From positions 124,001 through 188,000 of the forward strand of contig NZ_BDBX01000003.1 of the NCBI RefSeq assembly GCF_001613205.1: 64,000 nucleotides of DNA. The letters are read 5' to 3'. Under the pieces are notes generated by a model. That model was not told the DNA's origin. It searched no databases and saw nothing but the letters and a program-made list of their open reading frames with translations. Position numbers and translations under genes: made by a program. This document shows positions 1 to 8,802 of this stretch, piece after piece. Source of the DNA: Nocardia sienata NBRC 100364 (GTDB lineage Bacteria > Actinomycetota > Actinomycetes > Mycobacteriales > Mycobacteriaceae). How positions within the stretch are numbered: position 1 is the stretch's first letter; the number at the start of each line of letters is the position of its first letter.

Positions 1-255
1 GAAAGTGCGCAACCGCGCGGCCGGAGAGAAATGCGGTGCCTCGGCGGCCTGCAGGGTCGCCGTATCGGCACAGACCCGGGAGCAGAGCACATCGTCGCTG
101 CCGTTGACCACGAGTACCGGCGCGGTGATCTGCGCGGACATCGGCGGCAGGGCGGAGGTCGGTCCGTCCGGACACTCCGTCGCGGCGATCACATCCTTGG
201 TGGCTTCGTCCACGGCGGTACCGTCGAGGGCTCGCCGATCACCGCCACCGGATGA
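1..255 (-). pseudogene. C-terminal fragment of an alpha/beta hydrolase (runs off left edge)
   Basis: Read on the minus strand in the frame of the window edge, this stretch contains ITAPVLVVNGSDDVLCS, the strand and acidic loop that precede the catalytic histidine in alpha/beta-fold hydrolases. Family resemblance begins only near codons for ALDGTAVDEATKD, around position 235. The 200 bp upstream hold a short tandem repeat and the promoter of the next gene, so the 150 or so residues with the nucleophile elbow GxSxG have no room and are not seen in the other frames. I infer a 5'-truncated remnant. The 3' end lies outside the window, so a fusion or frameshifted gene cannot be excluded. Confidence 0.45.
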
Positions 256-276
256 ACGGTCGCGCGGATCGCCGGT

Positions 277-347
277 GCGCACCCGGGCCGGGAGCGGCCG
301 GTTGCGCACCGCGGGCCGGGAGCGGCCTGTTGCGCACGGTGGGCCGG
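277..347. repeat. 28-bp tandem repeat, about 2.5 copies
   Basis: GGGCCGGGAGCGGCC starts at 285 and again at 313, and GGGCCGG starts at 341, giving an exact 28-bp period. Each copy is followed by a GTTGCGCAC block. The array lies between the hydrolase remnant and the dioxygenase promoter and could be a slippage scar. Confidence 0.7.
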
Positions 348-400
348 TAGTTGCCGGCCGCGGACCTCCGTGCGGCAACGATGGTGGCCGCACCGGAGAT

Positions 401-430
401 ATTGCGGAACTATAAGAGCGGTAACGCAAT
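401..430 (+). promoter_or_regulatory. Probable promoter with dyad for the PhyH-family gene
   Basis: A -10-like TATAAG (411-416) is flanked symmetrically by ATTGCG (401-406) and CGCAAT (425-430), a perfect 6-bp inverted repeat. The start codon of the dioxygenase is 40 nt further on. The dyad around the -10 would suit a repressor; no regulator gene is adjacent. Confidence 0.35.
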
Positions 431-469
431 TGGGTCCGTACACGGGCCCGAATCGCTCGAGGAGCACTC

Positions 470-1345
470 GTGAACCCTGCACAATCTCCGCCTCCGGTCG
501 ATGTCATCACCTCTCTGGACGATCTGCGGGGCGATCTCGCGCGCCGTCATCCGGCGACCACCCCTACCTCGGCCGCGGTCGATCCGGCCACGGTCGCCGC
601 CGATCTGTCCGCTCTCGAACGCGAGGGCTATGTCGTGTGGGAGAACCTGCTCACCCTCGACGAATGCGAACAACTCCGTGACGCGCTCACCCCGTTACTC
701 GGGCCGACCGGCCGCAACACCTTCGAGGGACAGCGGACCCGCCGGGCCTACAACCTGCTCGAGAAGACTCGCGTCTGCGACGCGCTGGTCGAACATCCCC
801 GGGTTCTTGCCCTGCTCGATCGGCTGTTCCTGCCGAATTATCTACTCTCGCAGTTACAGGCGATCGATATACTCCCCGGCGAGCAAGCGCAGATGCTGCA
901 CCACGACGACGGGTTCTACCCGATCCCGCGGCCCCGGCCCCCGTTGAGCGCCGCGACGATGTGGGCGATCGACGCGTTCACCGATACCAACGGTGGCACG
1001 GTGGTGCTGCCGGGCAGTCATCGCTGGGGTTCTGAGCGCAGCCCTGCCGAAACCGATGCCCGGACAGCGGTACGGATGCCGACCGGATCGTGCGCGTTCT
1101 ATCTCGGCACGCTCTGGCACGGCGGCGGTGCGAATCGCAGTACCGGTGCGCGCCTGGGTGTGACGGTGCAGTACTGCGAGCCCTGGCTGCGGCCGCAGGA
1201 GGCCTACACCCTGGCCACCGGCCGGGATACCGTACGCACGGTGTCGGAGAACATCCGGCGGATGCTGGGGTACAGCATCCATCCGCCGTTCATGGGTGCT
1301 GTCGACGGGATGCACCCGAAACGGCTGCTCGACCGATCGATGTGA
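470..1345 (+). CDS. Phytanoyl-CoA dioxygenase (PhyH) family oxygenase
   Basis: A 291-aa protein of the Fe(II)/2-oxoglutarate dioxygenase superfamily, PhyH branch, cytosolic. The iron site is visible: H145 and D147 in HHDDGFYP (HxD) and the distal H217 in LWHGGGANRS, with R228 placed to bind 2-oxoglutarate. The GTG start at 470 follows a GAGGAG ribosome site. PhyH enzymes hydroxylate fatty acyl-CoAs or secondary metabolites, and the substrate cannot be read from the sequence. The gene stands alone on the plus strand and converges on a lipid-type methyltransferase, which may hint at a lipid role. It could equally be a natural-product hydroxylase. Confidence 0.85.
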   Translation: MNPAQSPPPVDVITSLDDLRGDLARRHPATTPTSAAVDPATVAADLSALEREGYVVWENLLTLDECEQLRDALTPLLGPTGRNTFEGQRTRRAYNLLEKTRVCDALVEHPRVLALLDRLFLPNYLLSQLQAIDILPGEQAQMLHHDDGFYPIPRPRPPLSAATMWAIDAFTDTNGGTVVLPGSHRWGSERSPAETDARTAVRMPTGSCAFYLGTLWHGGGANRSTGARLGVTVQYCEPWLRPQEAYTLATGRDTVRTVSENIRRMLGYSIHPPFMGAVDGMHPKRLLDRSM

Positions 1346-1372
1346 CCGGCCTGTTCTCACGCCGCCTCGGCA

Positions 1373-2245
1373 TCACCCCACTTTGCGCAGCGCGATTCGA
1401 TACAACACCAGGTGCTGCTCCTCGAACTGCCGGATGGACGCCTCCAGGTATCGCTCGTAGGCCTCGGTGATCCGTGCCCCGGCCAGCTTCTCCGCCTCGG
1501 CGCGCCGGGCCCGGAGCCGCTGTAGCCATTCGGCGCAGGTGGCCGCGTAGTCATGGCGGTCGTTGACCACCGAACGTATTTCGAACAACTTCTCCGACGC
1601 GTGGGCGAGTTCGGCGAGCCGCGGTGGATCCGACTCCGGGAAGATCTCGTCGGCCAGGAACTGCACATCGGTGATCGAGTTCTGGTCGAGCGGTCGGTTG
1701 CCCTTGCCGATCGTCTGGACCACCAGGCCGCCGCCGGGGCGCAGCATGCTGTGGCAATAGGTGAAGAAGGCCCGATAGGTGGCGGTGCGTTCGCGTCGCG
1801 ACAGCCCGAACCGCACGAAATGTTCGAGCGCCCCGATACAGAAGATGCTGTCGTAGGGGGTGCCGGGCCGATGATCCTGCCAATGTTCCAGGCGCACGTC
1901 GGTGCGTTCCGCTGCATGGGCGCGGACGTGGCGGTACTGGTCGCGGCTGAGCGTCAGTCCGGTGACCCGGGTCTGTGTGTGCCGGTCGGTGATCGCCCGC
2001 ATCAGGCTGCCCCAGCCGCAGCCGATATCGAGAATCCGTTCGGTGCCGGTGAGCCGGGCCTGTTCGATCAGGTAGTCGAGCTTGCGCTGCTGCGCGCGGT
2101 CGAGGTCGTCGCCGTCGGCCCACAGGGCACACGAGTAGGTCAGGCTCGAGTCGAGCCACAGCCGGTAGAAGTCGGTCCCGATATCGTAGTGATGTTCGAC
2201 CGCATCCGCCGATGCGCCCTGGCGTGCGCCGATATCCGATGCCAT
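1373..2245 (-). CDS. Cyclopropane-fatty-acid/mycolic-acid-type SAM methyltransferase
   Basis: A 290-aa class I SAM methyltransferase of the CFA synthase/mycolic acid methyltransferase family. It has the family opening HYDIGTDFYRLWLDSSLTYSCALW (near residues 18-40), the SAM motif DIGCGWG and the motif ALEHF that corresponds to the conserved EH pair. Length matches the roughly 290 aa of mycobacterial Mma/Pca enzymes. GTG and ATG are adjacent at the start; ATG at 2245 has GGAGG at the right distance and is preferred. Known members add methylene or methyl groups across lipid double bonds; the exact lipid is not deducible. A dedicated small-molecule methyltransferase is an alternative. Confidence 0.8.
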   Translation of the reverse strand: MASDIGARQGASADAVEHHYDIGTDFYRLWLDSSLTYSCALWADGDDLDRAQQRKLDYLIEQARLTGTERILDIGCGWGSLMRAITDRHTQTRVTGLTLSRDQYRHVRAHAAERTDVRLEHWQDHRPGTPYDSIFCIGALEHFVRFGLSRRERTATYRAFFTYCHSMLRPGGGLVVQTIGKGNRPLDQNSITDVQFLADEIFPESDPPRLAELAHASEKLFEIRSVVNDRHDYAATCAEWLQRLRARRAEAEKLAGARITEAYERYLEASIRQFEEQHLVLYRIALRKVG

Positions 2246-2860
2246 CACAGACCTCCGAAATGTGTTGTTGCGCCGATGTCGCCCGGCGAAAGGCTTCGGG
2301 CCGGTACGGCCGGTCGATCGACGGGCTCGGTGGACGGCCGGCCGCGGTACCGGTGGGTACCCGGCATGAATGCCATCGGTCGGGTACAGGATTGTTCCCG
2401 GGGCCGGTGACCTCGGGGCCGGCTGCGGGACCGGTGGCGTCCTTGCCTACCGTGGGTGAACCGCTCCGGACGGGTGCATGCTCACCGGAGCTGCGAGGGA
2501 CGGTGAGGTGGGATCGCTGGTACAGCAGAAGATCTCTCGACCGGTCTCGCGGTATCTCCTGTTCGCGAGCGGGGAGTAAGCGGATCGGGTCGGCGCCGTA
2601 GTCGATTCTACGTGCGCGCGGCGGGACCCGTCCAGCTGCTGCATGCGTCAATTGCATTGTGCGAGCACAGATATCGATTACTTATTCGCTGCTGCGCGGT
2701 CGAGCGGGTGAACACCGTCGATGCCCGGCTTCTCCGAGCTTCACCGCCGGCGCCCGGGCGGAAACCGGTGCGGTCGGGTGATGACATTTGTCATCTCCGG
2801 CCCGTGAGAAATGCACGAGTATTCCGTGACTGCGCTTACTACAGATCCGGGTCCGGCTCG
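2246..2860. other. Intergenic region between divergent genes
   Basis: About 615 bp between the methyltransferase (minus) and the ABC operon (plus). No open frame here shows protein-like composition. It must hold both promoters, and the only clear element is the dyad at 2780-2795. The GC-rich part near 2330-2460 has imperfect GGCCGG/GGTACC repeats with no clear role. Confidence 0.6.
2780..2795. promoter_or_regulatory. Perfect dyad GATGACA-TT-TGTCATC upstream of ABC/two-component operon
   Basis: Seven-base perfect arms with a 2-nt centre lie about 65-80 nt before the ABC ATPase start. NarL/LuxR-type response regulators commonly bind such short dyads, and the operon encodes one, so autoregulation is a reasonable inference. 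No footprint exists. Confidence 0.5.
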
Positions 2861-2875
2861 ATGATCGTAGAAGCC

Positions 2876-3850
2876 ATGAACAGCGCATATCCCGATCCGC
2901 CGCAACCGGCGGTACCCGAGATCGTCGTCGCGCGCGGTCTGCGCCGGACCTACGGCACCGGAAAGACCGCGTTCGAAGCGGTCCGCGGTATCGACCTACA
3001 GGTCGCCGAGGGCGAGGTGTTCGCCCTGCTGGGCACCAACGGCGCGGGCAAGACCTCGACGCTGGACATCCTGGAGGGGCTGGCCGAACCTTCGGCCGGT
3101 TCGGTCGAGATCTTCGGCCTCGATCCATACCGTCATCGTGACCACGTACGCGCGCAGGTCGGCATCATGCTGCAGTCCGGGGGTCTGCCCGCCGAGCTCA
3201 CAGTCCGCGAAACGCTCGAGATGTGGCGGGGGACCTGCAGTAATCCGGCGAGTAGCGCAACGGTGCTCGCACAGGTCGGTCTGGTCCATCGCGCCGACGT
3301 CCGGGTCGGGTCCCTCTCCGGCGGTGAACAGCGTCGGGTCGATCTGGCCTGTGCCCTGCTCGGACAGCCGCGGTTGCTGTTCCTCGACGAACCGACCACC
3401 GGACTCGACCCGGAGAGCCGGCGCGGGACGTGGCGACTGTTGTCCGAGCTCAAGAGCTCGGGGGTGGGCATGGTGCTGACCACGCACTATCTGGACGAGG
3501 CGGAAGCGCTGGCCGATCGGATCGCGATCATGCACAAGGGTGAGATGGCGCGCACCGGGACTCTCCGCGAGATCGTCGACGGCCATCCGGCCCTGATCGC
3601 CTTCGACCATCCGGGTCTGCCGCTGCCGGACCTGTCCACCACCCGCATCGAGGCCGGAGCCCGGGTCACCGTGAGCACCCACGACCTGCAGGGTGATCTG
3701 TCGGTGCTGCTCGGCTGGGCGGACGACCAGGGCGTGCGGCTGGGTGGGCTGGAGGCCCGCGCCGCGTCCCTGGAGACGGTTTTCCTCGATATCGCAGACG
3801 ATTCGGCCGCCGCGGCGGGGGTCGATCCCGAACCGATCGGAGCTCGCTGA
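2876..3850 (+). CDS. ABC transporter ATP-binding protein
   Basis: About 324 aa, the ATPase of an ABC-2-type exporter. Walker A GTNGAGKT near residues 53-60, signature LSGGEQRR and Walker B LLFLDEPTTGLDP are intact, and H of the switch region is in TTHYLDEAEA. The C-terminal 80 residues are the usual poorly conserved tail of drug-resistance ATPases. ATG at 2876 is chosen; ATG at 2861 is in frame and possible, and neither has a strong ribosome site. First gene of a four-gene operon (ATPase, permease, histidine kinase, response regulator), each overlapping the next by 1-4 nt. This order is typical of systems that sense and export membrane-active peptides or lipids. Confidence 0.9.
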   Translation: MNSAYPDPPQPAVPEIVVARGLRRTYGTGKTAFEAVRGIDLQVAEGEVFALLGTNGAGKTSTLDILEGLAEPSAGSVEIFGLDPYRHRDHVRAQVGIMLQSGGLPAELTVRETLEMWRGTCSNPASSATVLAQVGLVHRADVRVGSLSGGEQRRVDLACALLGQPRLLFLDEPTTGLDPESRRGTWRLLSELKSSGVGMVLTTHYLDEAEALADRIAIMHKGEMARTGTLREIVDGHPALIAFDHPGLPLPDLSTTRIEAGARVTVSTHDLQGDLSVLLGWADDQGVRLGGLEARAASLETVFLDIADDSAAAAGVDPEPIGAR

Positions 3851-4662
3851 TGACCATGACCGCACTACCCGCCACCGGTTTTCGGCGCCGTCCGCTCGCA
3901 GCGCTCGCGAAGGCCGAGTACCTGCAATTCCGGCGGAACAAAACGCTGGTCTATCTAGCGACCGTCTTCCCGATCGGCATACCGGTGGCCCTGTTCTTCA
4001 TCGCCCGCCGTGGCGATGCCTCCGCTGCGGATCTCGCGGTGCTCACCTTCGAAATGCTGGCGCTGGTGACCCTGCTTTTCGTGCAGTACTACTCGGTGCT
4101 GTCGATGGTCACCACCCGCCGCGGCGAGGGCGTACTGAAACGGCTGCGGACGGGTGAGGCCGCCGACTGGCAGATCCAGACCGCGCCCGCGATACCCGGG
4201 GCGCTGGTCACCCTCGGTGGCACCGCCGTGGTCGCCGCGGTCGTCTACGGGATGGGCGCGCCCGCGCCGGTCAACCTCGTGGCGATTGGGATCGCTCTGG
4301 TGGGCGGGATAGTCCTTTTCTCCCTCTTGGCGCTGGCGACCAGTACGTTCACCAAGAACGCCGAGGCCGCGCAGATCACCTCGTTGCCGGTGATGACGAT
4401 CGCCATGCTGGGGATGACATCGATCCGCACGATGCTGCCGGATCGGCTCGCGGATCTGGCCGCCTGGACCCCTTTCGCGGCTGTCTCCGATCTGGTGTCC
4501 CTGGGCGTCGCCGGGAAAACGGCTCTCGCCGATTCCGGTGCCGCGCGCGATTTCGCAGGGACCTTTGCCGAGATGGGGCGTCCGTTTGCGACACTGGCGG
4601 TATGGACCGTCCTGGCGTTCGCGCTGATCCGCCGGAGTTTCCGCTGGGACGACCGCGGGTGA
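3850..4662 (+). CDS. ABC-2 type transporter permease
   Basis: A 270-aa membrane protein starting inside the stop of the ATPase gene (TGATG). About six hydrophobic segments are visible, with an N-terminal charged region (KAEYLQFRRNK), the usual layout of DrrB/ABC-2 permeases. It forms the pore partner of the preceding ATPase. The exported substrate is unknown. Confidence 0.88.
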   Translation: MTMTALPATGFRRRPLAALAKAEYLQFRRNKTLVYLATVFPIGIPVALFFIARRGDASAADLAVLTFEMLALVTLLFVQYYSVLSMVTTRRGEGVLKRLRTGEAADWQIQTAPAIPGALVTLGGTAVVAAVVYGMGAPAPVNLVAIGIALVGGIVLFSLLALATSTFTKNAEAAQITSLPVMTIAMLGMTSIRTMLPDRLADLAAWTPFAAVSDLVSLGVAGKTALADSGAARDFAGTFAEMGRPFATLAVWTVLAFALIRRSFRWDDRG

Positions 4663-5801
4663 GCCGCTGGACCGGCCGGTGGCGCGCACTGCCGGCGGGC
4701 ACGAAGTTCCGGCTCTACACCGGGATCACCTTCCACAGCGCGCTGGTCGCGGTGATCGTCACCATGGCGGTCACCGCACGCTCGCCGTGGGCGGCCGCCG
4801 GAGTCGTGCTCGCCGGTGTCGCGGCGGTCGTCGCGGTGGAGGCCCGCGCCGAATTCGCCCTATCGTCTCAATGGTTATCGCGTGGGTGGGTCCTGCCGGT
4901 CGCCGTCGCGGCACTGACCGGGGTATGGGCCGCCGCCGCCGTGGTCGCCCGGACGGCGGACGACGAGGCCGCCGTTGTTCCCGCCCGGATGGCCGGGGTC
5001 TATGTGGCGGTGCTGGCCGTGTTCGCCCTCGTATCGTTTCTCCGGCACAGGTGGTGGATTCTGTCGGCGCTGAGCGTGGTGACCGGGCTGGTCTTCGGGT
5101 CGTCGCCGGCGACGGTGGTGAGTGGGATCGTGGTGACCTACGTCGCCGGCGGGTTCGTCGTCGTCACGGTCCGGCTCACGATGTGGGGGTTGCGGGTTGT
5201 CGACGAAGTGGAACACGCCAAGGTCGTCGAAGCCGAACTGCAACTGGCGCAGCAGCGCTTGCGATTCGCGCGGGACCTGCACGATGTGGTCGGCCGCGGA
5301 TTCTCGGCAATCGCCGTGAAAAGCGAACTCGCCGGTGTGCTTTCGCGTTCCGGCGAGACCGACCGGGCGGCCGAGGAGATGGACGAGGTCAAAACACTCG
5401 CCGTCGAATCGATGGGTCAGATGCGCGAACTGGTCCGGGGCTATCGCGGGATCGATCTGCTCGGTGAGGTGGCCGGTGCGCGCTCGCTGCTCGCGGCGGT
5501 GGGTTGTGAGCTCGGCGTCGAAGGCGATCCCGCGACGGTCCCACCACGATTCCACGAGGTCGCGGCCTGGGTGGTGCGCGAGGGTACGACCAATATCGTC
5601 GAACATTCCGCGGCCACGTCGGCGACTCTCGCGTTCGGCGGTGCCGGTATGTCGGTGCGCAACGACCGTCCGCGCGGCACGCCGGGACAGCATTCGGGAC
5701 TGCGTGGTCTCGCCGAGCGGCTCGCGGCCGTCGGCGCGAGCCTGGCCGTCACCGCGACCGCCGACGAGTTCGTCCTGGAAATCCGCTGGGCGAAACAATG
5801 A
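4659..5801 (+). CDS. DesK-type sensor histidine kinase
   Basis: A 380-aa kinase from GTG at 4659, overlapping the permease stop by 4 nt (GTGA). The N-terminal 170 residues carry about five membrane segments with no large extracellular domain, as in kinases that sense the membrane itself. The HisKA_3 motif is FARDLHDVVGRGFS with phospho-acceptor H208. The ATPase domain is short: an N-box-like REGTTNIVEHS and the glycine loop GQHSGLRGLAERL near the end. Its partner is the next gene. The upstream transporter suggests it detects the exported compound or envelope stress. Confidence 0.88.
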   Translation: MSRWTGRWRALPAGTKFRLYTGITFHSALVAVIVTMAVTARSPWAAAGVVLAGVAAVVAVEARAEFALSSQWLSRGWVLPVAVAALTGVWAAAAVVARTADDEAAVVPARMAGVYVAVLAVFALVSFLRHRWWILSALSVVTGLVFGSSPATVVSGIVVTYVAGGFVVVTVRLTMWGLRVVDEVEHAKVVEAELQLAQQRLRFARDLHDVVGRGFSAIAVKSELAGVLSRSGETDRAAEEMDEVKTLAVESMGQMRELVRGYRGIDLLGEVAGARSLLAAVGCELGVEGDPATVPPRFHEVAAWVVREGTTNIVEHSAATSATLAFGGAGMSVRNDRPRGTPGQHSGLRGLAERLAAVGASLAVTATADEFVLEIRWAKQ

Positions 5802-6415
5802 TTCCTGTCTTCCTCGCCGACGACGAAACGCTCATCCGCGCGGCGCTGGCGACGATGCTCGATCTCGAAGCCGATATCGAGGTCGTCGACCATGTCGGCT
5901 CCGGGGAGGAACTCCTGGCCGTGTGGCGGCGCCGCGCGGCGGGCGAGCCGGCCGCGGTGGCCGTCATCGATCTGCAGATGCCCGGTATCGATGGGATCGA
6001 GACCGCCACGCAGTTACAGCGGCTCACACCGGGTGCGGCCACGTTGATCGTCACCAGTCACGGCCGGCCCGGCTACCTCAAACGGGCGCTGGCCGCGGGT
6101 GTCCGGGGTTTCCTGCCCAAGACGACCTCGGCGGCGACGCTGGCCGATGTGATCCGCACGGTGCACAGCGGCGGCCGATATGTGGATCCGGAACTGGCGG
6201 CGGAAGCCATCAGCGCCGGTGACACGGTGCTCACCGCACGGGAGGCCGATGTTCTCGAATATGCCCTCGACGGCTCGTCGGTCGAGGACATCGCCCGGCG
6301 AGTGCACCTGTCGCCCGGTACCACGCGTAACTACCTCTCCTCGGCAATGGCCAAGCTCGGGGTCTCCAACCGGTACGAGGCGGCCCTCAGGGCGCGGGAG
6401 AAGGGCTGGATCTGA
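5798..6415 (+). CDS. NarL/LuxR-family response regulator
   Basis: A 205-aa two-domain regulator starting 4 nt inside the kinase gene (ATGA). The receiver has D58 in VIDLQMPG as phosphorylation site and a T/S-K pair (IVTSHGR, FLPKTTS). The C-terminal helix-turn-helix is TAREADVLEYALDGSSVEDIARRVHLS-type. It probably controls this operon through the dyad near 2780. Its stop codon shares the 12-bp palindrome TGACGATCGTCA (6413-6424) with the stop of the convergent neighbour. Confidence 0.9.
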   Translation: MIPVFLADDETLIRAALATMLDLEADIEVVDHVGSGEELLAVWRRRAAGEPAAVAVIDLQMPGIDGIETATQLQRLTPGAATLIVTSHGRPGYLKRALAAGVRGFLPKTTSAATLADVIRTVHSGGRYVDPELAAEAISAGDTVLTAREADVLEYALDGSSVEDIARRVHLSPGTTRNYLSSAMAKLGVSNRYEAALRAREKGWI

Positions 6416-6421
6416 CGATCG

Positions 6422-7417
6422 TCAGTCGCTCCCGGGCGCCGGCGCCGTGCCACTGCCGGTTCCGGCCGTCCACCGGCCCAACAGTCGATCGGCTCCGTCG
6501 CACAATGCGGCGATCACCTCACCGGCCGGGAGACTGCGGGTGAGGGCGCCGACGCCCTCACCGGCGTCGACAGGGGCGCGCCGGGGGTCCCCGGTGGCGG
6601 CAGCAGCCGCCACCTCGTCGCGGGCCGCACCGTCCCCGGACAGCGCGGCCTCCCGCTCCGCCCAGTGCCGGGTGGTCTCATTTGCCAGTACGCGGGCGGG
6701 ATAGCGGTCCGGCCAGGGGAGCCGCTGCCCCAGATCGAAGACCCGGGTGACCACCGTATCGGTGGCCCGGGCGTGTAGCAGCGCGGCGCGCGCGGGTTCC
6801 GGGGTGAGCGCTTCCGGGCAGGCCGACAGGCAGGTGCCGAGCCAGGCGCCGGCCGCCCCCGCCGCGAGCACGGCCGCCAGGCCACGGGCGGTGGCGATAC
6901 CACCGGCGGCGAGGACGGGCACCGTGACCGCGTCGAGTACCGCGTCGAGTACCGCGAGGGTGCCCAGCCGGGTTTCGCCGTGGCCGCCGCCCTCGCTGCC
7001 ACGTGCGACCAGGACATCCACCCCGGCCGCTGCGGCCCGGCGGGCATGGTCGGCGTCGTAGACCTGGGTGACCGCCGCCGCGCCCGCCGCGTGGACCCGG
7101 TCGACCCAGGCCCACTCCTCGGTGAAACCGACCGAGACGAGCGCCGGCCGCGCGGCCAGGGCCGCCTCCAGCAGGGCGGGTTCACGCTCGAGCACCCAGC
7201 CCACCATGCCGATCCCGAAGACCGTGGGCGCCGGGACGAGTTGTCCGAGTTCGTGTTCCAGGGCCTCGGTCGATCCGGTGCTGCCCATACCGATCATCCC
7301 GAGACCGCCGGCCGCGGAAACGGCGGCCGCGAGCCGCCCCCCGGCCACTCCACCCATCGGGGCGTTCACAATCGGGACCGACAAACCCATCCGGTGTGAC
7401 CACGGTGTTCCCGGCAC
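6422..7417 (-). CDS. Nitronate monooxygenase (NMO/2-nitropropane dioxygenase family)
   Basis: A 331-aa FMN TIM-barrel protein. The phosphate-binding and active-site segments VPVLAAGGIATARGLAAVLAAGAAGAWLGTC and EGGGHGE are characteristic, as is the N-terminal IVNAPMGGVAGG. These enzymes oxidise toxic alkyl nitronates or, in related groups, act as enoyl reductases. GTG at 7417 has GGAGG six bases upstream. The C-terminus is unusually Ala/Gly/Pro-rich. It converges on the two-component operon with only 6 nt between stops, and a MarR gene follows on the same strand. Confidence 0.85.
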   Translation of the reverse strand: MPGTPWSHRMGLSVPIVNAPMGGVAGGRLAAAVSAAGGLGMIGMGSTGSTEALEHELGQLVPAPTVFGIGMVGWVLEREPALLEAALAARPALVSVGFTEEWAWVDRVHAAGAAAVTQVYDADHARRAAAAGVDVLVARGSEGGGHGETRLGTLAVLDAVLDAVTVPVLAAGGIATARGLAAVLAAGAAGAWLGTCLSACPEALTPEPARAALLHARATDTVVTRVFDLGQRLPWPDRYPARVLANETTRHWAEREAALSGDGAARDEVAAAAATGDPRRAPVDAGEGVGALTRSLPAGEVIAALCDGADRLLGRWTAGTGSGTAPAPGSD

Positions 7418-7529
7418 CCACAGCCTCCTTCTCGTCCAGGCGCCCAGACGCCCCTCGTGCAGGCGACCTTACGGGAGCCCACGCCCGGGCCGGCCGCGCT
7501 GCGCGGCCGTCTTCTGGTGGCGGTGTGGT

Positions 7530-7973
7530 TCAGGGGGTGGTTCCGCCGGTGAACGCGTCCACGACGGCCGCCCCGATCCGGCGTTGTACCGGGTCGGCCG
7601 CGGAGCCGAACAGGCGTTCGTCGACGTCGGTGACCACCTGCTGGGCGGCCCGGAGCAGACGAATCCCCTCGGGCGTGAGTTCGATCGCCGACGCCGACCC
7701 GGCGCGAGCTGTACGGTCGTGCACCAGTCCGGCGCCGACCAGGGCCTTCACCGCCGTGTGCACGCTCTGCACGCTGATCCCCGACATCCGCGCCAGCTCC
7801 GAGAACGACGCCCCCGGGACTCCGGAGATATGGCCGAGCAGACCCAGGCGGCCGACGGTCAGATCCAGCGTTGCCAGGGCGGCGTTGAGCTCGGACTCCA
7901 CTCGGCGCGCCAGTGTCAGCACGATGATCGAGGCGCTGGCCGGCGGGGGTGTCGGGCCGTTGTCGGTACTCAC
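7530..7973 (-). CDS. MarR-family transcriptional regulator
   Basis: About 147 aa from GTG at 7973; homology starts at LTLARRVESELN, so longer upstream open frames are not used. The winged helix is visible as ASFSELARMSGISVQSVHTAVKALVGAGLVHDR followed by the ELTPEGIRLL wing region. MarR proteins bind as dimers to operators near their own gene, usually responding to phenolics or oxidants. The target could be the nitronate monooxygenase downstream or the secreted protein gene upstream. Confidence 0.8.
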   Translation of the reverse strand: MSTDNGPTPPPASASIIVLTLARRVESELNAALATLDLTVGRLGLLGHISGVPGASFSELARMSGISVQSVHTAVKALVGAGLVHDRTARAGSASAIELTPEGIRLLRAAQQVVTDVDERLFGSAADPVQRRIGAAVVDAFTGGTTP

Positions 7974-8292
7974 CGATCCAGTGTCGCGCACCGGCGCCGA
8001 CGCACTGGTCGGCAGGCACGTCTGCTGTGCCGGGCCGGCGGACCACGTCGATGAGATGCCGGGTGGAGCATGCGACGAACGGGTGGACAGAGCGCTTCTG
8101 ATGTGTACCGCGGACTCCGACGTGAAATGTTGTCCGCTCAGGCGTTTTCCGCCTCGGAGACAGCCGGGTCGGATACTGTCGACCGCGCATGCGGGGGCGG
8201 TGGGTGTCGCTCTCCCGCGCGCCGGATCTCCACGTCGTCCTGCCGCGCGGATCCGCTGCACGAGGGGAACTGTTCATCGAGGAAAGGATCGT
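7974..8292. other. Divergent intergenic region, MarR gene / secreted protein gene
   Basis: About 320 bp. No credible gene is seen. A weak hairpin AGGCG/CGCCT lies near 8140. Both promoters should be here, but no convincing -35/-10 pair or MarR-type palindrome stands out. Confidence 0.5.
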
Positions 8293-8799
8293 ATGTCTCG
8301 TATGCGTAGAACCGTGATGATCGCCGCGCTGATCGCGCCGTTGGCACTGGGTTCCGCAGTGGGCGCGGCCGCCGCGGCCCCGGTCGTGACCCCCTTGCCG
8401 ATCCCGTTGGTGACCGGGCCGGAAATCGGCCCCGGCGCCGTTCCCGGCGCGATGCTGCAGACGATCTCGGTGGTGGGGACGACAGGCGAACAACCGGGGA
8501 CGGTCACCTTCTCGGTGCCGGTTCCGGCGCCCTACCACTACCAATACAACTACCGCTGGATCACCGTGCACTGGCAGAACCTGAGCACCGGCGCCGCGGG
8601 CAGCGTCGACCTGCGGCACTGGAACGGGATCGGCGCCCCCGGCGACCCGAAGTATGCCGCGGCGCTGCCCACCAGCGCGCCGGTGGTGACGGGTCCGGGC
8701 CCCGTGCTGGTCACGGCGACGCACAACCGCGAGCAATACCAGGCCCCGCCGCAATCCACCGCGGTGATCCCCGCAGCGGGGGTCGTGCTCGCGGCCTGA
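8293..8799 (+). CDS. Secreted protein of unknown function
   Basis: A 168-aa protein from ATG at 8293, preceded by AGGAAAGGA. The N-terminus MSRMRRTVMIAALIAPLALG is a classical signal peptide, with likely cleavage after AAAAA near residue 28. The mature part is rich in Pro, Val and Gly and contains PYHYQYNYRWITVHWQN, suggesting a beta-rich extracellular domain. There are no cysteines in the mature part and no lipobox, so it is probably freely secreted or wall-associated. I recognise no family. A striking double inverted repeat begins 4 nt after the stop. Confidence 0.75.
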   Translation: MSRMRRTVMIAALIAPLALGSAVGAAAAAPVVTPLPIPLVTGPEIGPGAVPGAMLQTISVVGTTGEQPGTVTFSVPVPAPYHYQYNYRWITVHWQNLSTGAAGSVDLRHWNGIGAPGDPKYAAALPTSAPVVTGPGPVLVTATHNREQYQAPPQSTAVIPAAGVVLAA

Positions 8800-8802
8800 G
8801 CC

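Noticed and set aside
277..347. CRISPR-like repeat
   Set aside because: Only about 2.5 direct copies with no unique spacers; a simple tandem repeat.
6413..6424. 12-bp palindrome TGACGATCGTCA as an operator or terminator
   Set aside because: It contains the stop codons of both convergent genes, so symmetry follows partly from coding constraint; too short for a terminator.
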